From Zarea fungicola (taxonomy: Eukaryota; Ascomycota; Sordariomycetes; Hypocreales; Cordycipitaceae): a DNA stretch of 64,000 nucleotides. Each line of letters begins with the position of its first letter. The stretch's first letter is position 1. The DNA is taken from assembly GCA_900169235.1 (NCBI GenBank), contig FWCC01000066.1:228013-292012 (forward strand), read 5' to 3'. The notes beneath the pieces are model-generated. The model saw only the letters and a program-made list of their open reading frames with translations, did no database searches and had not been told where the DNA came from. The position numbers and the translations under genes were made by a program. Positions 11,545-23,988 of this stretch are shown here, piece by piece.

Positions 11545-12348
11545 ATGTCCAAGTACAACAAGCTTCAAGGTAGCCGCGTGCTCATCATTGGCGGCTCCTC
11601 TGGCATTGGGTACGCCGTCGCCGAGGCTGCCCTCGAGAGCGGTGCCATTGTCTACATTAGCAGCTCGAATCAGACCAAAGTCCACGACGCCTTGGTCCAG
11701 CTCGACAAGTATGCTGGGTCCATCGGCCGAGAGCCTGCTGCCTATGGTCGAGCCTGCGATCTGTCGGACACGGCAGCGACCGAGGCCAACCTTGTGGCCC
11801 TGCTCGACTTTGTGACCGAAAACAAGGCGAAAAAGCTCAACCACGTCGTCTTTACGGCCGGCGATGCCCATGTTGGGGGTTCTGTGCGCCGCGTTACGGC
11901 CGAGGCCATTGTCTCGTCCTTTGGCGTCCGCATCGTCGGCCCGCTCCTCCTCGCCAAGCATCTCCCCGAGTACACGGTGCGATCCAACAAGACTTCCTTT
12001 ACCCTCACGAGCGGTTCCCTCGCAACGCGTCCTATTCCGGGACTGGAGCTTGTGTCGGGCCTCGCAGCCGCCACGGAAGGCTATGCGCGCGGCTTGGCGG
12101 TTGACATTAAGCCTATTCGTGTCAACACGGTGCAGGCTGGTGCGGTTCGCACGCCGCTGCTGGATGAGTACAAAGATCAGCTGGATGAGTTTGCCAAGAA
12201 TACGGTTACGGGCACCGTGGGCCGCGTAGAGGAGATTGCAGAAGCGTACCTGTATCTGATGAAGGACTCGTTCATCACTGGCGCAGTGATTGAATCCAGC
12301 GGCGGGCACAACGTTGGCCAGAGTCGGGAAGTGTCGGAATTCAACTAA
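11545..12348 (+). CDS. Atypical short-chain dehydrogenase/reductase-like protein (no YxxxK)
   Basis: Single exon, 267 residues, start MSKYNKLQGS. The Rossmann cofactor loop GGSSGIG is at residues 16-22. The usual NNAG is replaced by VVFTAGD. The strand carrying the catalytic serine is present (TLTSGSLATRP). At the place where SDRs have YxxxK before the helix, the sequence is VSGLAAATEG, so both Tyr and Lys are missing. The rest of the fold is complete (DIKPIRVNTVQAGAVRT and the C-terminal GAVIESSGG). Such variants exist in fungi and may be non-oxidoreductase or use other residues. It could bind NAD(P) without classical catalysis. Neighbours give no pathway hint. Confidence 0.85.
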   Translation: MSKYNKLQGSRVLIIGGSSGIGYAVAEAALESGAIVYISSSNQTKVHDALVQLDKYAGSIGREPAAYGRACDLSDTAATEANLVALLDFVTENKAKKLNHVVFTAGDAHVGGSVRRVTAEAIVSSFGVRIVGPLLLAKHLPEYTVRSNKTSFTLTSGSLATRPIPGLELVSGLAAATEGYARGLAVDIKPIRVNTVQAGAVRTPLLDEYKDQLDEFAKNTVTGTVGRVEEIAEAYLYLMKDSFITGAVIESSGGHNVGQSREVSEFN

Positions 12349-14555
12349 GCTTCATGAGAGTTATGGAAGAAATTCATTTCTCCCGTAGTAAAGTCAATAA
12401 AAGCCTGAATGGCACTTTGTATCAATGTCATCTTGACCAACAACCCTCGTTATCAAGTCAAGGCAACTCAAATCATCCTTTTCTCATCCAAATAAAATTC
12501 AAACGGAGCCCTCAATTTTCTTTGATTTATTTGTCGAATCTTGGTAGTAGTAATGGCAAGCCGTACAACTCAGCAGCATGACCGGCTACCAATCGCTGCA
12601 AGCGTTTACGACCATCGTTGATATGCGTTTCGCACAGCATGCCAGGCGAAGAATATCTCTCCTTGGTCACAAACTAGGACTAGTCGCGTGTGCACCAAGG
12701 TACGCTTCACGACAGCCAAAGTCTGTGCAGGAGTTTGGAAGAAACAGACACTTTGCTCGGGTCGACGGAGCCAGAAATACACACTGTACAATACCGACCA
12801 GTGTAGCTTGTACTCAGGCGGACACACCAATGCCGTGACATTACTGGGTATCCTTTATCCTCTTTTCTCGGCATGACAGCATAATCACCTCATACGAGAT
12901 GACAATCACTTTTTTTATCCCCCCGGTTTAACGGTCCAACGGTGCCGTTCATGTTCTGTAGCCTGGGCACTGCAGCCACTGCACATCCACCAACGGCCCA
13001 GCTCTACTGCGGGGCATCTGTGACAGAAAACCGTTGAGTGAGGAGCACTGCTCATGCAGCAGACAAGTAAGCTATCATCTATCACTTATGATATTTTTTT
13101 CTTTTTATCCTCCTTCGTCACAACGCACGAGGGTTCCATTGCTCCGCTGTTGCGTGACTTGAGTTTGATACAGGGCAATCAAGAGGCGGCCAGGATGCAG
13201 CTCAGGTAGGCCGGCGAGTAGGCCCGTGGCATGAATGGTGCTCCAGCTCGCGCGGTAAGATGCATATCTTGCTCAACAAAAAACTAAAAATAAATTAAAT
13301 GCAAGAGGCAGTTGTATAAATAAGCATCATTTTACTCATTTTACTTGGTACATCCTATCATTGTACTTCCGTAGCTAGTACAGTAATACAGTGGCGGAGA
13401 TGGTGGGGTAGCTTTTGATACGCCCATGGAAAAGGAGGGGCAAGAAAAAGAAACCCTCATCTGCACTTGGCTTCTGTGCTTGTCATTGGCGCGGCCGCAG
13501 ACATGGCAAAGTCGTGCTTTCGCATGGCCAATGTACGAAAATCCCATTCCGGAATGTAATTGGCAAGTGGTACTTTTAACGATTTTTTTATGACTCGAGA
13601 CACTCCGCAATGGTGGCCTCCCGTCCTGTTGGCTTCATTAGTATTACTACTGTATCTACTCCGTACTAACGTGCCTACTAAGGCACCTAGCAGTTAGCGG
13701 CTCCAGCTCAGCTATACAGGGCCGTCGGCTTCACATTACAGTGGTCAAAGTGGTGTAGGACCCTTTGCCTTTGCCTGGTATGCCGGCGCTTCTGGCGGTC
13801 CAATTGGGCGGCCATGTGGCCCTGCTGGCGTGGCCCTGTAGCGGAATTAGGGCCCAAAACGTGCAAGCCGCTCAGCACTGAATCCTTCCAAGTTCTAGCA
13901 CAGTAGCAGCCCGTTCCGAGGGCTTGGACAGCGTTGCCTCAGTAGGTTCTAGGTAAACTCCACCACGCAAGCCACACTTGTCCGCTGTCCGTGTCCGCTG
14001 TGCTGGTCCTCTGTGCTGCCCTCTGTGTGGCCCTCGAGCGGCGACCCTCTGGCGGCACCAGTGCTTTCAGGTGCCATATCCGGGCGGCCCCTCCCACACT
14101 TTCCCCTCTTTCCAGCTCCCTGTCCGTGTGGCTGCATCAGTGGCGCATCTAGACAATCTTTCCTCAACCACAAATCCCAAACTCCCGGTCCACCACCCAC
14201 CACCACCCGCCACCACCCACTCCCTCGCAACGTTCGGCTCAATCCATCTCCTCGCATCAGTTTGCACAATTCGTCCATGTCTTCTCTTCTCTCTGTATCA
14301 TCATGGGCCTTTTGAATACGCTAGCCGCTGACCGTTGAACAGGGAAACTAGCCCCCATGTCACATCCCTGACCCCTCCCTCCCGATACCGTCAAACGCAT
14401 GTCCATGTCCTCTGCATATCCATATCCATATCCCCCACCCCACACCACCAGGCCTTTATGTACTCGCCTACATCTCTCACCACAGCTTCTTTCCCCTCTC
14501 CGAAATTCATCGGTCTCGCCAGGAACTCCTTCTCTCCTCGCCCCTGTCGCCCAGC
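12349..14555. other. Intergenic region, 2.2 kb
   Basis: Several overlapping short reading frames on both strands, none with family features, splice-linked extension or a convincing start. The last 600 bp before the next gene are C/T-rich (14000-14550), as in long fungal 5' leaders. I see no RNA gene or transposon. Confidence 0.5.
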
Positions 14556-17500
14556 ATGAGTTCCAATATTATCCTCTCAGAAACGGGTTACTATCGATCT
14601 GCCTGCGTGGAGTGCCAGCGCAGAAAGCAAAAGGTAAGATCCGATCGAAGCAGACATGCTAGTTCCTCCCCTGCCAGAAAAAAAGCCCTTGCCGTCCCTG
14701 GCTGCTTTCCCCAGTAATCCCGAACCGACCGTTGTTTTTGGTGATGGTTACACATCGAGATCTCGGCTGCTACCTTGTAATCAGATCACCCACATCTGAC
14801 CTGTCACAATCTCTTGTGATTTTTTTAAATCGTTTTTTTCTGAGCTTTAATTTTTTGTTGGTATTTTTGTTACCATTTTGTTCATTTTTGTTCATTTTCT
14901 TCACGTTATTCACGTTGCTCACTTTGCTCTTTGCTAACAATCACCCAGTGCAATCGAGAATGGCCTTGCGACAGCTGTCGTCGAAGAAAAGTCCCAGATG
15001 GCTGTCGCTACAATGAGACGCCTCTGCCCGGCGATGCCGCAAATGAGGCAACCGCCGAAAAGACCATCGCCCTCTCTGAGGACGCGTCCAGTGGCGCAAA
15101 CCCCCACGCTGGTGATGGACAAGTCATTGAAGCCCTCGCTGAGCGCGCCTTTGTCAACCTTGGCCTGGACGCCGATAACCTCAATACCGAAGATGCCCCC
15201 CCAGAGCAGAAGCAGGACCTCGTCACGCTCGACTCCTCAGCTCAGCTTGAACATCTCATCAAGCTGCTTCCCCCGCGACGACTGATGGACGACTTGATCC
15301 AGCTCTTCATCAACGACATCAACTATCATTACTACATCATCTATTCTCCCACCTTCCTCCGCGACTATCACATCTGGTGGGAGCGTCGCAATCAGCGCAA
15401 GCCCGTTTCCCTCCAGTTCACCTGTCTGCTCGCCATGCTGTGTTCCTGTACCATCCAGCATGTCTCAGGTGACCACGAAAAAGCCGTCGTCCAGGAGTAT
15501 AACGAGCCCATCTTTCCCATTTCCGACAAGCTTCACACCGCCGTCAGAGAGCTCGCCGGCACCATCCCCATTGGTCACTACCACATCATCAATGTCCAGC
15601 GCCTCTTGCACTCCTGCTACTGGTACAAGGCCGAGGCTCGCTTTGTAGAAGCCTGGCACGTCCTGAACCAAGCCATTCTCGAAGCCAAGGAGCTTGAACT
15701 TCATGTCGAGCCCAAACCCAATGCCGTCTCCGAGTTTGACCGTGAGATGCGCAGGCGTCTTTGGTGCATGCTCGACACCTGGGACTGGTATGTCCCTGCC
15801 TACTGTTTTATTTCCTCCCTGACCCTCTGACCCTCTGACACTTTTTCTCTAGGCAAATCTCCTCCGGCCTGTCTCGGCCCAAGCTCATTGACCGCGGCGG
15901 CTGCACGGTACAGCTCCCGGAACTCACTCTGGAAGGCTACAACCCGTCTCCCATGGAACACATGAAGATGCAGTCCCAGCTGACGCGTGAGCTCGCCGAG
16001 CGTTTTGGTGCTCCAAAGAACATCATCTCCACAGCAGAGGTCAAAGAGTACAAAACAATCATCCTTGCCTGGGTCTCTCGATTCCCCCCAATTTACTCCT
16101 TCTATACGCCCGACATGTCCAGAGACGCTATTCACCCATGGATTGTCCCCCACAGATTTTACCTCTACACAATGGCTTGTCTGCTCATCCTCAACCCCAT
16201 CCGACACTACATGGTCAAATCCTATACCCTCGAATCCCCCGCCGATGAGCTCGAGTGTCGGAAGGAGGGCCTGTACTTTTCCCTCATTCTCATCAAGACC
16301 CAGCAGAAATGGGTCTCCAAGATTAATGGCAGAGATGGACGCCTGCATTTCATCATTTTTTCCATCTTTGATACTGCTGCTATTCTTTGCACTGCCCTTG
16401 TCAAGGATCATGCAAACACCATTGAGAACAAGGAGGAGGTTCTGCAAGCCATTGCGCAGTCCACCGCCATGCTGAAGGCCTTGATCAACATTTCAGAGAC
16501 GGCCAAGATGTCTCATGACATTCTCTATCGCCTGACAAAGAAGCTCAAGAAGCCTAGCATGTCCAAGGAATCTGGAGACGCAGGCCGCAAGCGCTCCAAG
16601 CTTGCTCCGGTCGCCCCTGTCGCCCCGGTCGCCCCTGTCGCCCCAGCACAGCTGCCAACACCATCGCAAACTGTCTCGGCTACTGTCTCGGCTACAGCCT
16701 CATCAAAAGCGAGTCCGTCCAGCGTCCCCTCCAGGTCGGAGCATACCTCTCCTGCAGACCAGATCTCTGAACGCCCAGCACAAGTGCCGGCAAAAGGAGC
16801 GGCTCCTGCGGCGGCATATGCTTCTCAGTCACCGCCCAAAGGCACTGGACCACTACAGGCAACTCAGCATGAGCCGCAAACTATGCCATCCGCTGCGGCC
16901 CACAGCATGGCTTATCCAGGCCAGCAGGCTCCCCGAAATGCTGCCACCGAGCCACGCGCTCAGCAGACGAATTCTCATGTTAACCAACAGCCCCTCCATC
17001 ACGTGGCGCCTCACTACGCTCCACAGCCGCAGTATGGCCAGCAGATGAGCGCACCGCAAACGGCTCAGCCGCCATATGTACAGCATACCAGTGCACCACA
17101 CAGTGCCTCGCAACAGTATACGCAGCACACGACTGCTTCTCACACCGCCCAGAACCAGTACGTGCAGCAAACAGGTGCACCGCCAGCTGCGCCGCCGCAT
17201 TATGCGCAACAGACGAATGCATCACAGTATGCACAAGTGTCGGGTACATCACAAGCCGCTCAGCCGCTGTATGGGCAGCAGACAGGTGCAGCCCAGACGG
17301 CCCAGCCACAGTTTGCTCACATGCCGCACCATCACTCTGTACAAATGCCCATGGGTGCTGGACACCCGAGCTATCTGCAGCCCATGCAACCCGGCATGCA
17401 TTTGCCTGTCGACAGCAATCAGCCAGCCACGACACAGGCTAGCTCACACCCATACCCACCAATGCAGCAAGCGGGATATGCACAGCATCAGCCTCCCCCG

Positions 17501-17803
17501 CTCGGTTCCGATACCTTTAACATGAACGTCGCCGACGGCGTGCCTGCCATTGCCAATCATTGGGATGGGCCAGCCGCACCTGCGACTCCCGTCGTATCGT
17601 ACAACATCATGGGCCACGATGTACCCGTCAATTACGTCCCCCAACCCCGCGATCTGCTCATGAGTCACCAGCAGGAGCACATTGTGCCCGATCTCAACCT
17701 CCCCAATCTGACAGAGGCGGAGATTGGCGGCCTGGCTCCGCTCTGGGGCTGGCACTCGAGCAACCTATTCCCTGAAGCCACCAACAACGGTGGCAATGCT
17801 TAA
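14556..17803 (+). CDS. Zn(II)2Cys6 transcription factor with long Q/P/Y-rich repeat tail
   Basis: Exons 14556-14633, 14949-15787, 15853-17803; 955 residues. The zinc cluster is split by a long 315-nt first intron: ACVECQRRKQK, then CNREWPCDSCRRRK...GC, giving C-x2-C-x6-C-x5-C-x2-C-x8-C at residues 17-43. A fungal-specific regulator domain follows (DDLIQLFINDINYHYYIIYSP; RLWCMLDTWDWQISSGLSRP across intron 2). The tail from about residue 540 is low complexity: VAPVAPVAPVAP, then about seven loose 16-residue units of the type xxYxQQTxAxxxA, rich in Gln, Tyr, Pro and Ala. It ends in an acidic/hydrophobic stretch (LPNLTEAEIGGL) that could be an activation segment. Nuclear DNA-binding regulator; target unknown. 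Convergent with the next gene, 275 bp apart. Confidence 0.9.
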
Positions 17804-18078
17804 CAGCCAAAAAAATGTTTACACGAAGTTAACGGCCGCCTCTTCATCTTATTTCTGGATATTATTCCCTTTTTTTGTTGTATATAAGATGGCCGATCTA
17901 AATTGGATTTTTGATGTATAGCAGCCATGTATTGGCCTAGGGTAGTCCATCTTATTATGAATGATGTCTAAACCCACTGATTGATTATTTTCTCAAGGAC
18001 CAACTTTCCATCTGCACTCGTGACATGTCGTACATATCGTCGTCTCTCCTAAGCCCAATTCTACATTTACATGAACAT

Positions 18079-19948
18079 TTACTGAGATGTCTGCTTATCC
18101 ACCACCTTTTCCGCAACGGCAGCATTGGTTGGCGACCCAGAATCCGCCCCCGCCATACCCAGCTGCGTCGTATCCCAGCCCTGACTCTCCAGATATGCGC
18201 GGAAGCGCTCATCTTCAACCTTGATGGTGTCCTGGCCGACGGTGGGAATCAGCGTGAGGGTGACAATGGCCGACAGGACGCACAAGCTGGACGCGACCCA
18301 GAAGGGGTACTGCGCGGAGGCGATTTCATTATCGCCGCCGGCCTTTTGGATGTAGGGAAAGACCCAGGTGCCGACAAAGGCGCCAATCTTGCCCATGGCG
18401 GCGGCGATGCCGTAGTAGCGGCCGCGGACGCCGGTGGCGCAGGTCTTGGCGGCGAGCAGGCCGATGTTGTTGCCGGGGCCGATCTCGCCGAGGGAGAGGA
18501 AGATGCCGTACACGACGGCAAAGGCGGCGACGTTTTTGGAGATGTGGGCGTAGACGCCGGCCATGATGAAGCCGACGACGGCCTGGACGAGGACGCCCGA
18601 GGCGAGGGCGTATTTGGGGCCGATGAGGTCGGAGAGGAAGGCGCCGAGGATGGAGCCGGGGAGGTAGAAGAGGTTGATGAGGGTGTTCCAGCCAAAGATG
18701 GTGGAGAGGGGCGCGGTGGAGGGATAGAGGGAGGCGAGGATGGTGGAGGAGTAGATGCCAAAGGCGTAGACGGAGAACTAGACGGGTAAAGTTAGAGATT
18801 TTTAAATACAACGATAATAGATGAAAAGACTCTATAAGTCTTAACTAGGGAGAGAGGGAAGAGACTGACATTGTAGAGGAACCAGACCAGGCTGACGCAA
18901 AAGAGTCGGAACCAGTAAAACTTCAACACGAGCAGATACGGCGTGGAGCGGCGCATGGAGTTCTTGGTAAAGTCCTCGGGCTCTTCGAGCTTGAAGCGGA
19001 GGAAGAGCAAGACAAGGGGGAAGATGACGCCGACGCCGAGGGATGCGCGCCAGATGACTTCGTAGTTGCTGCTTCCGGCGGCGATGACGACTGTTGGAGA
19101 GATTAGTTGTTTCCCTCATTCATCGCAACAAAAATGATGCTCCTTCTTTCACATACAAGGCATGAAAGCACCCATGACGAAACCGCCGTTGATCATGGTA
19201 TTGGTAAACAGAATGAACCAGCGATGACGGGTTCCCGCCTTTAGCTCGCCGGTAGACTCGGCGGCGCCGACACTTCCAGCCGGGTATTCACCTGGTTCAA
19301 AAATTAGCAGAGAATTCTTTCAAGAGTCCCTAGCTTGAGGGATGCAAGTAGAAGAGGGAGCGCATACCTCCAATGCCAATGCCGACAAAGAATCGCCACG
19401 CCGTCAGCATGTTAAACATGCCCTCTGGCTCACCCTTCCAGTACGACCCCGTCGCCAGAGCAGTGAAGACGATGAGAATAATGGTGGAAACGAAGAGTGA
19501 GTTGGTGCGCGACCAGTGGTCAGAGAGGAAGCCAAAGAGGAGCTGGCCGACGACGATGCCCGCAAAGGCAATGTTGGCGACATACGAGACGGCCGAGGAG
19601 TTTGTGTAGACGGTACCGTATTGGTGTCTGAGTGTGGTGTTGACGGAACCAATGACCTAACATGGTTGTCAGGACCGTAACTTCTTTCATTTATTTGTTT
19701 TATTTTCTCTTGGTAGTCCGAGTCGAATGTCGAGACTGTCGGGAAACCACCGACCGGGGAAAACAGGTAGCAAGGCAGAAAGTACGTACGTTGTTAATGT
19801 AACCGTCAGAAAATAAACCCGAGCCGCACGCAAAGACGGGCATCATCGTCTCCTTCCACGTCTTCTTGGGCGCATTGGACTCGGTGTCGTCGACGCTGAC
19901 GTCGTGGACGGCGGCAGCCGCCTCTTCCTTGCGACCAAAGCCAAACAT
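18079..19948 (-). CDS. Git1-like MFS permease (glycerophosphodiester or phosphate:H+ symporter)
   Basis: Five exons on the minus strand: 19790-19948, 19368-19656, 19157-19291, 18870-19090, 18079-18777; 500 residues. Landmarks in order: GSGLFSDGYINNV (helix 1, with the SDGY block of the phosphate:H+ symporter family), GFLSDHWSR (MFS loop 2-3 motif), GIGIGGEYPAGSVGAAE (helix 4-5 signature, across intron 2), LVLKFYWFRLFCVSLVWFLYNFSVYAFGIYSS, LGEIGPGNNIGLLAAKTCATGVRGRYYGI, then a C-terminal cytosolic tail (RFRAYLESQGWD). This order matches yeast Git1, which imports glycerophosphoinositol and glycerophosphocholine. All junctions keep frame: donors GTACGT, GTATGC, GTATGT, GTCAGT. The substrate is inferred from family only. 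Confidence 0.88.
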
Positions 19949-21889
19949 CTTTGCTCTACCGATGGCACTATGAAGTAAATCGGCTGGAAAGTGAGGAGAA
20001 CTGGGGGAAAGATCTTGGGGTAGAGATTTTTTAAAAAAAACTTTTTCAAGTGGCTACTGCATACACTTTAACAGACTTGCACAGCATGCACATGCGCCGT
20101 GTCGCATGTCGACCTTGTCCACACCGAAACGGGGCACACGAGCAGTTACCTTTTTGGTTAAATTAGCGGGAGTTCTTTTCGCGTTCTCTGACATGCAACC
20201 AAAAGGTTAATTTATTCTTAAGCCACGGATATCCTTGCAGGATGGGCCGTTATGCAACTTGGATCCGCTTAATTGAGGCTGCCAAGATGCTCATGACCGA
20301 GAGAGCCCACACCTTGTGAGGCTACTCCCCATACACATATCCATCTCACAGGGCTGGAAAATTCTTTCTTACTTTAATTACCTTGATTACTACCAATAGT
20401 AATGGTTATTTCAGCACGTGTAAAGTTTAATCTCATTCTTTCTCTACTTTTGTTGACACTGTCGTTGGCTTGGCGCGGGATGAAGTTGGTTTATGAGATC
20501 TTGGCAGGTGTGCTAAAATCTCACAGAACGGCTGTGGCTTGCAGCTAAATCATTTTCCTGGCCCTGAGCCCTGTTGCCTGTTTCCAGTTCACCTTGCACG
20601 TTGGCGAGGTGGCATTCCCGTGATTGGTGCGACCAACGTAGCCGCGCTGGGCGGTTGGCTTGCTCCCAGTGATAGTTGGTTCTTGGCGGGCAAAAGTAAA
20701 CAGGGGACCGAGCAAAGGTTCCGACTGACACATGATAACTGTGCAGATTCAACCAAGGCTAAGATTGGAAGCTAGTGTAGTCACTCTTCTTGCCCCATCG
20801 AACCACATTATGGTGGGCAATTGAATAGATGCACTTTTGTGTTAAAGGAAAGCTACTCGTCAATAATTCCTCGAGCTAAAAAGCAAAGTTGAATCATTTA
20901 AATCCGATTTCGTTCTTTTTCTTGATCAACACAATGGCTGTAGGAGGAAGCTGCCGAGGGCCTCTTGGACAGTTCGGCGCCGCCCGAACGAGCAGCCTCA
21001 GAGCCAAGACTTCTCCTGCTGGTGGCTAGTCAAGCTGGTTACATGCCAAGATTTTCTCGGCGCTGATCGAGAGCAGCTGGCACAAGGGACCAGCACGAAA
21101 AGAAAATTACAATTGCCTATTACGGGGCAAGATACCGAGCTGCAAAATTTTGCAAGGTGGGCATTCCAGCATTGCTCCGTCAGGCCTGTCGTCATCTTGC
21201 TGTATTGAGGCAGGTAGATACCATGCGCTGTCGTGCGCTGCCGTTGATAAATGGCATTCAAGACGAATTTGCCCAAGAAGGCGCATTCTTGGCAGCGAAA
21301 TGTCCATGCCTGAGCGCCATGGAAAGAGTAAAAGATGAAGCTATGTTTTTTAAATTGGGGTTTAAGCACTACCTCTTTAACAAGACTTTCTATGACGGCG
21401 GTATGTAGGAGAAAAGTGAAATTGCCAATTCTCTAAATGTCGTCGTGATGTCTAGGGTGGCTCGCCCACTCAGCGCTGCAGACTGCGTAGGCATGAGAAT
21501 AAATTAAATCCGAGTCTAACCAGATCAAATCAACTTGCAATGACACCCAAGGAAAATTGAAATAAGTCGCAAAGCCTACATATATTTATGTAATTATTAT
21601 TCGAATTGGCGTTGCAGTTTTTAATAAAACTAGCAGTATTATGACTTCGCCAGTTTAGAAACTTGTCAATGTTTTCGTCGGGGGGACAAAATGTAGACGT
21701 CCAAATAATCCAAACAATCCAAACAATCCAAATAAATTCAAATCCATCATCTTCCTGCCCAAATATCCCCAATTTCGATTCGATTCATTTATTGCAAGTC
21801 TTGGTAAAGTACATTGCTGCTTAACGCAGTTGGTAAAGTCCACCCTCGGATGGATTGCATCCAATAGTCGATGCTTTTCCCCTGTCCCC
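19949..21889. other. Intergenic region, 1.9 kb, AT-rich
   Basis: Start of the sparser accessory segment. Overlapping short frames on both strands around 20513-20775 and 20998-21408 carry no recognisable features. A 10-bp CCAAACAAT-type tandem repeat lies at about 21700-21735. No RNA gene seen. Confidence 0.5.
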
Positions 21890-22468
21890 TCACTGAGCAG
21901 GACCGCAGAAGCCATAGTTGTTGCGAGTGTATCCCCAAGCCATGTTGTAGAAACTCTCATGGTACCACCCAGCACTGCTCTTCTGCCCGCAATAATTAAA
22001 CACCTGCTCCAAGAAGTCGAACAATTGCGGTCCTTTCATTGTGCGGTAACTGCCACTGTAGTTGCAAATGTAGATGACACTGGAGCCTTTGTAGTTGCTC
22101 ATGGCAACATACTTATAATTGGACGAAGGATTTGTTATAATCGTGTAACCACAAGCGAGGTAGTCGGCCAATTGGATCATGTTGGAATGAAGATCGACAA
22201 TTTGAAAGGTTCTTGGATCGTCGCAAGTAATGGAATCTCCGGGCGGCAGGGATCGCGACATCAGCGACGTAATGTTGGTGCTGTTGGGGCTAGTGTCATC
22301 TATGGCCAGAGATAGCCCATAGTTTTCAAATTCTGACTGATGAACATAGGTTATGTTGCCAGACTCATCCTCCAAGTGGACGGCGAGGCCTTCCAGCGCA
22401 CCATCAGGTATAAATACCTGAGCAGCAACTAACAAGGGTAGAAAAGGTAGAAATGATGAGAGGCGCAT
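21890..22468 (-). CDS. Secreted protein of unknown family
   Basis: Single exon, 192 residues. MRLSSFLPFLPLLVAAQ is a clear signal peptide. The mature protein has an acidic N-terminal part (HLEDESGNITYVHQSEFENYG) with several Asn-x-Ser/Thr sites, and a compact C-terminal half with cysteines at SITCDD, YLACGY, IYICNY, NYCGQK and GFCGPAQ. Tyr and Asn are abundant (SFYNMAWGYTRNNYGF). It lacks membrane helices after the signal, so it is probably extracellular. The five cysteines of the mature part leave one unpaired. I do not recognise a named domain; an effector or secreted-enzyme role is only possible. It stands alone in an AT-rich region. Confidence 0.75.
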   Translation of the reverse strand: MRLSSFLPFLPLLVAAQVFIPDGALEGLAVHLEDESGNITYVHQSEFENYGLSLAIDDTSPNSTNITSLMSRSLPPGDSITCDDPRTFQIVDLHSNMIQLADYLACGYTIITNPSSNYKYVAMSNYKGSSVIYICNYSGSYRTMKGPQLFDFLEQVFNYCGQKSSAGWYHESFYNMAWGYTRNNYGFCGPAQ

Positions 22469-23515
22469 TTCCTAAGCGGATATACTCGATCCAATAGAAT
22501 AACAAGTGCTAAATGAAGTGTCTATTTAGCAACAATGAAGAAGTCTTGGAATAAACCTGGTTAAACGGCACGGATAGCTACTTACTGTTGAATTGGCAGG
22601 ACTAATATATGTTGTTGGGAAGTTTTATGATATTGTAGCCTTACCGGTACGCCGATCGAGACGTGTGCCCCAAATAGATGTGGTATTTATTGTATATATA
22701 TTCGGTAGCATGTGCTGTCACCCTCATCCAACTCCTGATATATGCCGAAACAAGCTGCCGTAATAGTCCAGCTCTTCCGTTACGGCGATAGAGATTTTCT
22801 CCAGTTCACAAGGCTTTGTAATGACAATCCTAAAATATAACGTCAGATGCGGTCCATGCGACTCATGCAAAATTAATTTCCCGATCCACGGTTATTGGGC
22901 CGCAGCCGCAGCCGCGGCCGCCTCCAGCTGTTGGCTTACGGATCAACGGCTTCTGAAATTGCCGTGCCTCCGAAACGCTGCTTATATTACCCAAAAAAGC
23001 CTGCCATAAACGGATATTCAACTCCTTTCTATCTTAAAGCTGCCATCAGTTTCTTAACTTGACTCGCGTATGTTCGGAATCTAGCTCCAAGATGCGAGAC
23101 AGTCTCTGCTTCGGCAAATGCCTATTCGGCAATTCATCACTCGCCATTAATCGTCCATTAAATCAAGATTTTATTACTACACTTAGCTGGTTACAGTAAC
23201 TTGTAGACGTCGTCTCTTGTCAGCTTACATTTCTTTGTGGTATCGTCCAGACTGCCCTTCGGTACTTGGGAGCTAAGTAAAGAGCCAATGAGATAATTGC
23301 GTGTTGTAGTGATAAGTCATGAGTCAGTAGCGGTAAACAGAGTGCAAGTAAAACTTGGGTACGTAATTTGTAACAGGCGCAGACGGTGAGGGTCTAGAAC
23401 ATTGATTCCTCACAGTCTACTGCAGTATTATATATCTTGAACCCCTTTGCCGCAGATTGCCGTGGTTCACTCTCATTTATCAGTACTTGCCGCTTTTTTC
23501 TATGACTCTACCACC
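22469..23515. other. Intergenic region, 1.05 kb
   Basis: Divergent space between two secreted-protein genes. No gene seen. A GC-rich CCGCAGCCGCAGCCGCGGCCGCC run sits at about 22898-22922 within otherwise AT-rich DNA. Confidence 0.5.
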
Positions 23516-23988
23516 ATGCATTCTCAAAACATGAATTTTGTTTTTTTCTGTATACTTTCTATTACTACTGCCGCTGTGCCTGCTCCTCAACCCGATGCCG
23601 CATCGATTGAGCTGTCAAACTACCTAGCTAGGCGCTCCAGTGCCGGAACCATATTCGTATGCACCCCTGGTTTGCCCCATCTCTACACGATGCATTTCTA
23701 ATATCAAATCAACAGTTTGGAGGACTCCCCTCCCCGGTCCAAATGGCATACGATTGCGACGCTCAGGTTAGACCAAGGTACAGACTTAGCTGCAACCCGT
23801 TTAACGATCAAGCTACCGATGTTACCAACAGTGCTTGCCTGAATTGCTGCCGCTGCAGCGCTTTCGGGGCACTTGACTGCGAGGGCAGAAACACCTCTAA
23901 CCGCCAGTGTACCTTGACTACATTGAGTAATTTGGAAACTATTTGCGAGGCTCGAAATCACTGCACATGCGTACGCTACTTTAGTTAG
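23516..23988 (+). CDS. Small secreted cysteine-rich protein
   Basis: Exons 23516-23656 and 23716-23988, 137 residues. The intron (GTATGC...CAACAG, 59 nt) is phase 0 and joins SSAGTIF to FGGLPSPVQ. The N-terminus MHSQNMNFVFFCILSITTAAVPAP is a signal peptide; a second ATG at 23531 would give a shorter version with the same signal. A possible dibasic processing site RR lies in LARRSSAG just before the intron, so a propeptide is plausible. The mature part has 11 cysteines in about 80 residues, including SACLNCCRC and NHCTCVRY. No family recognised. Confidence 0.7.

Noticed and set aside
20513..20775. Overlapping 78-79 codon frames on both strands
   Set aside because: Neither has a plausible start context, domain or splice partner.
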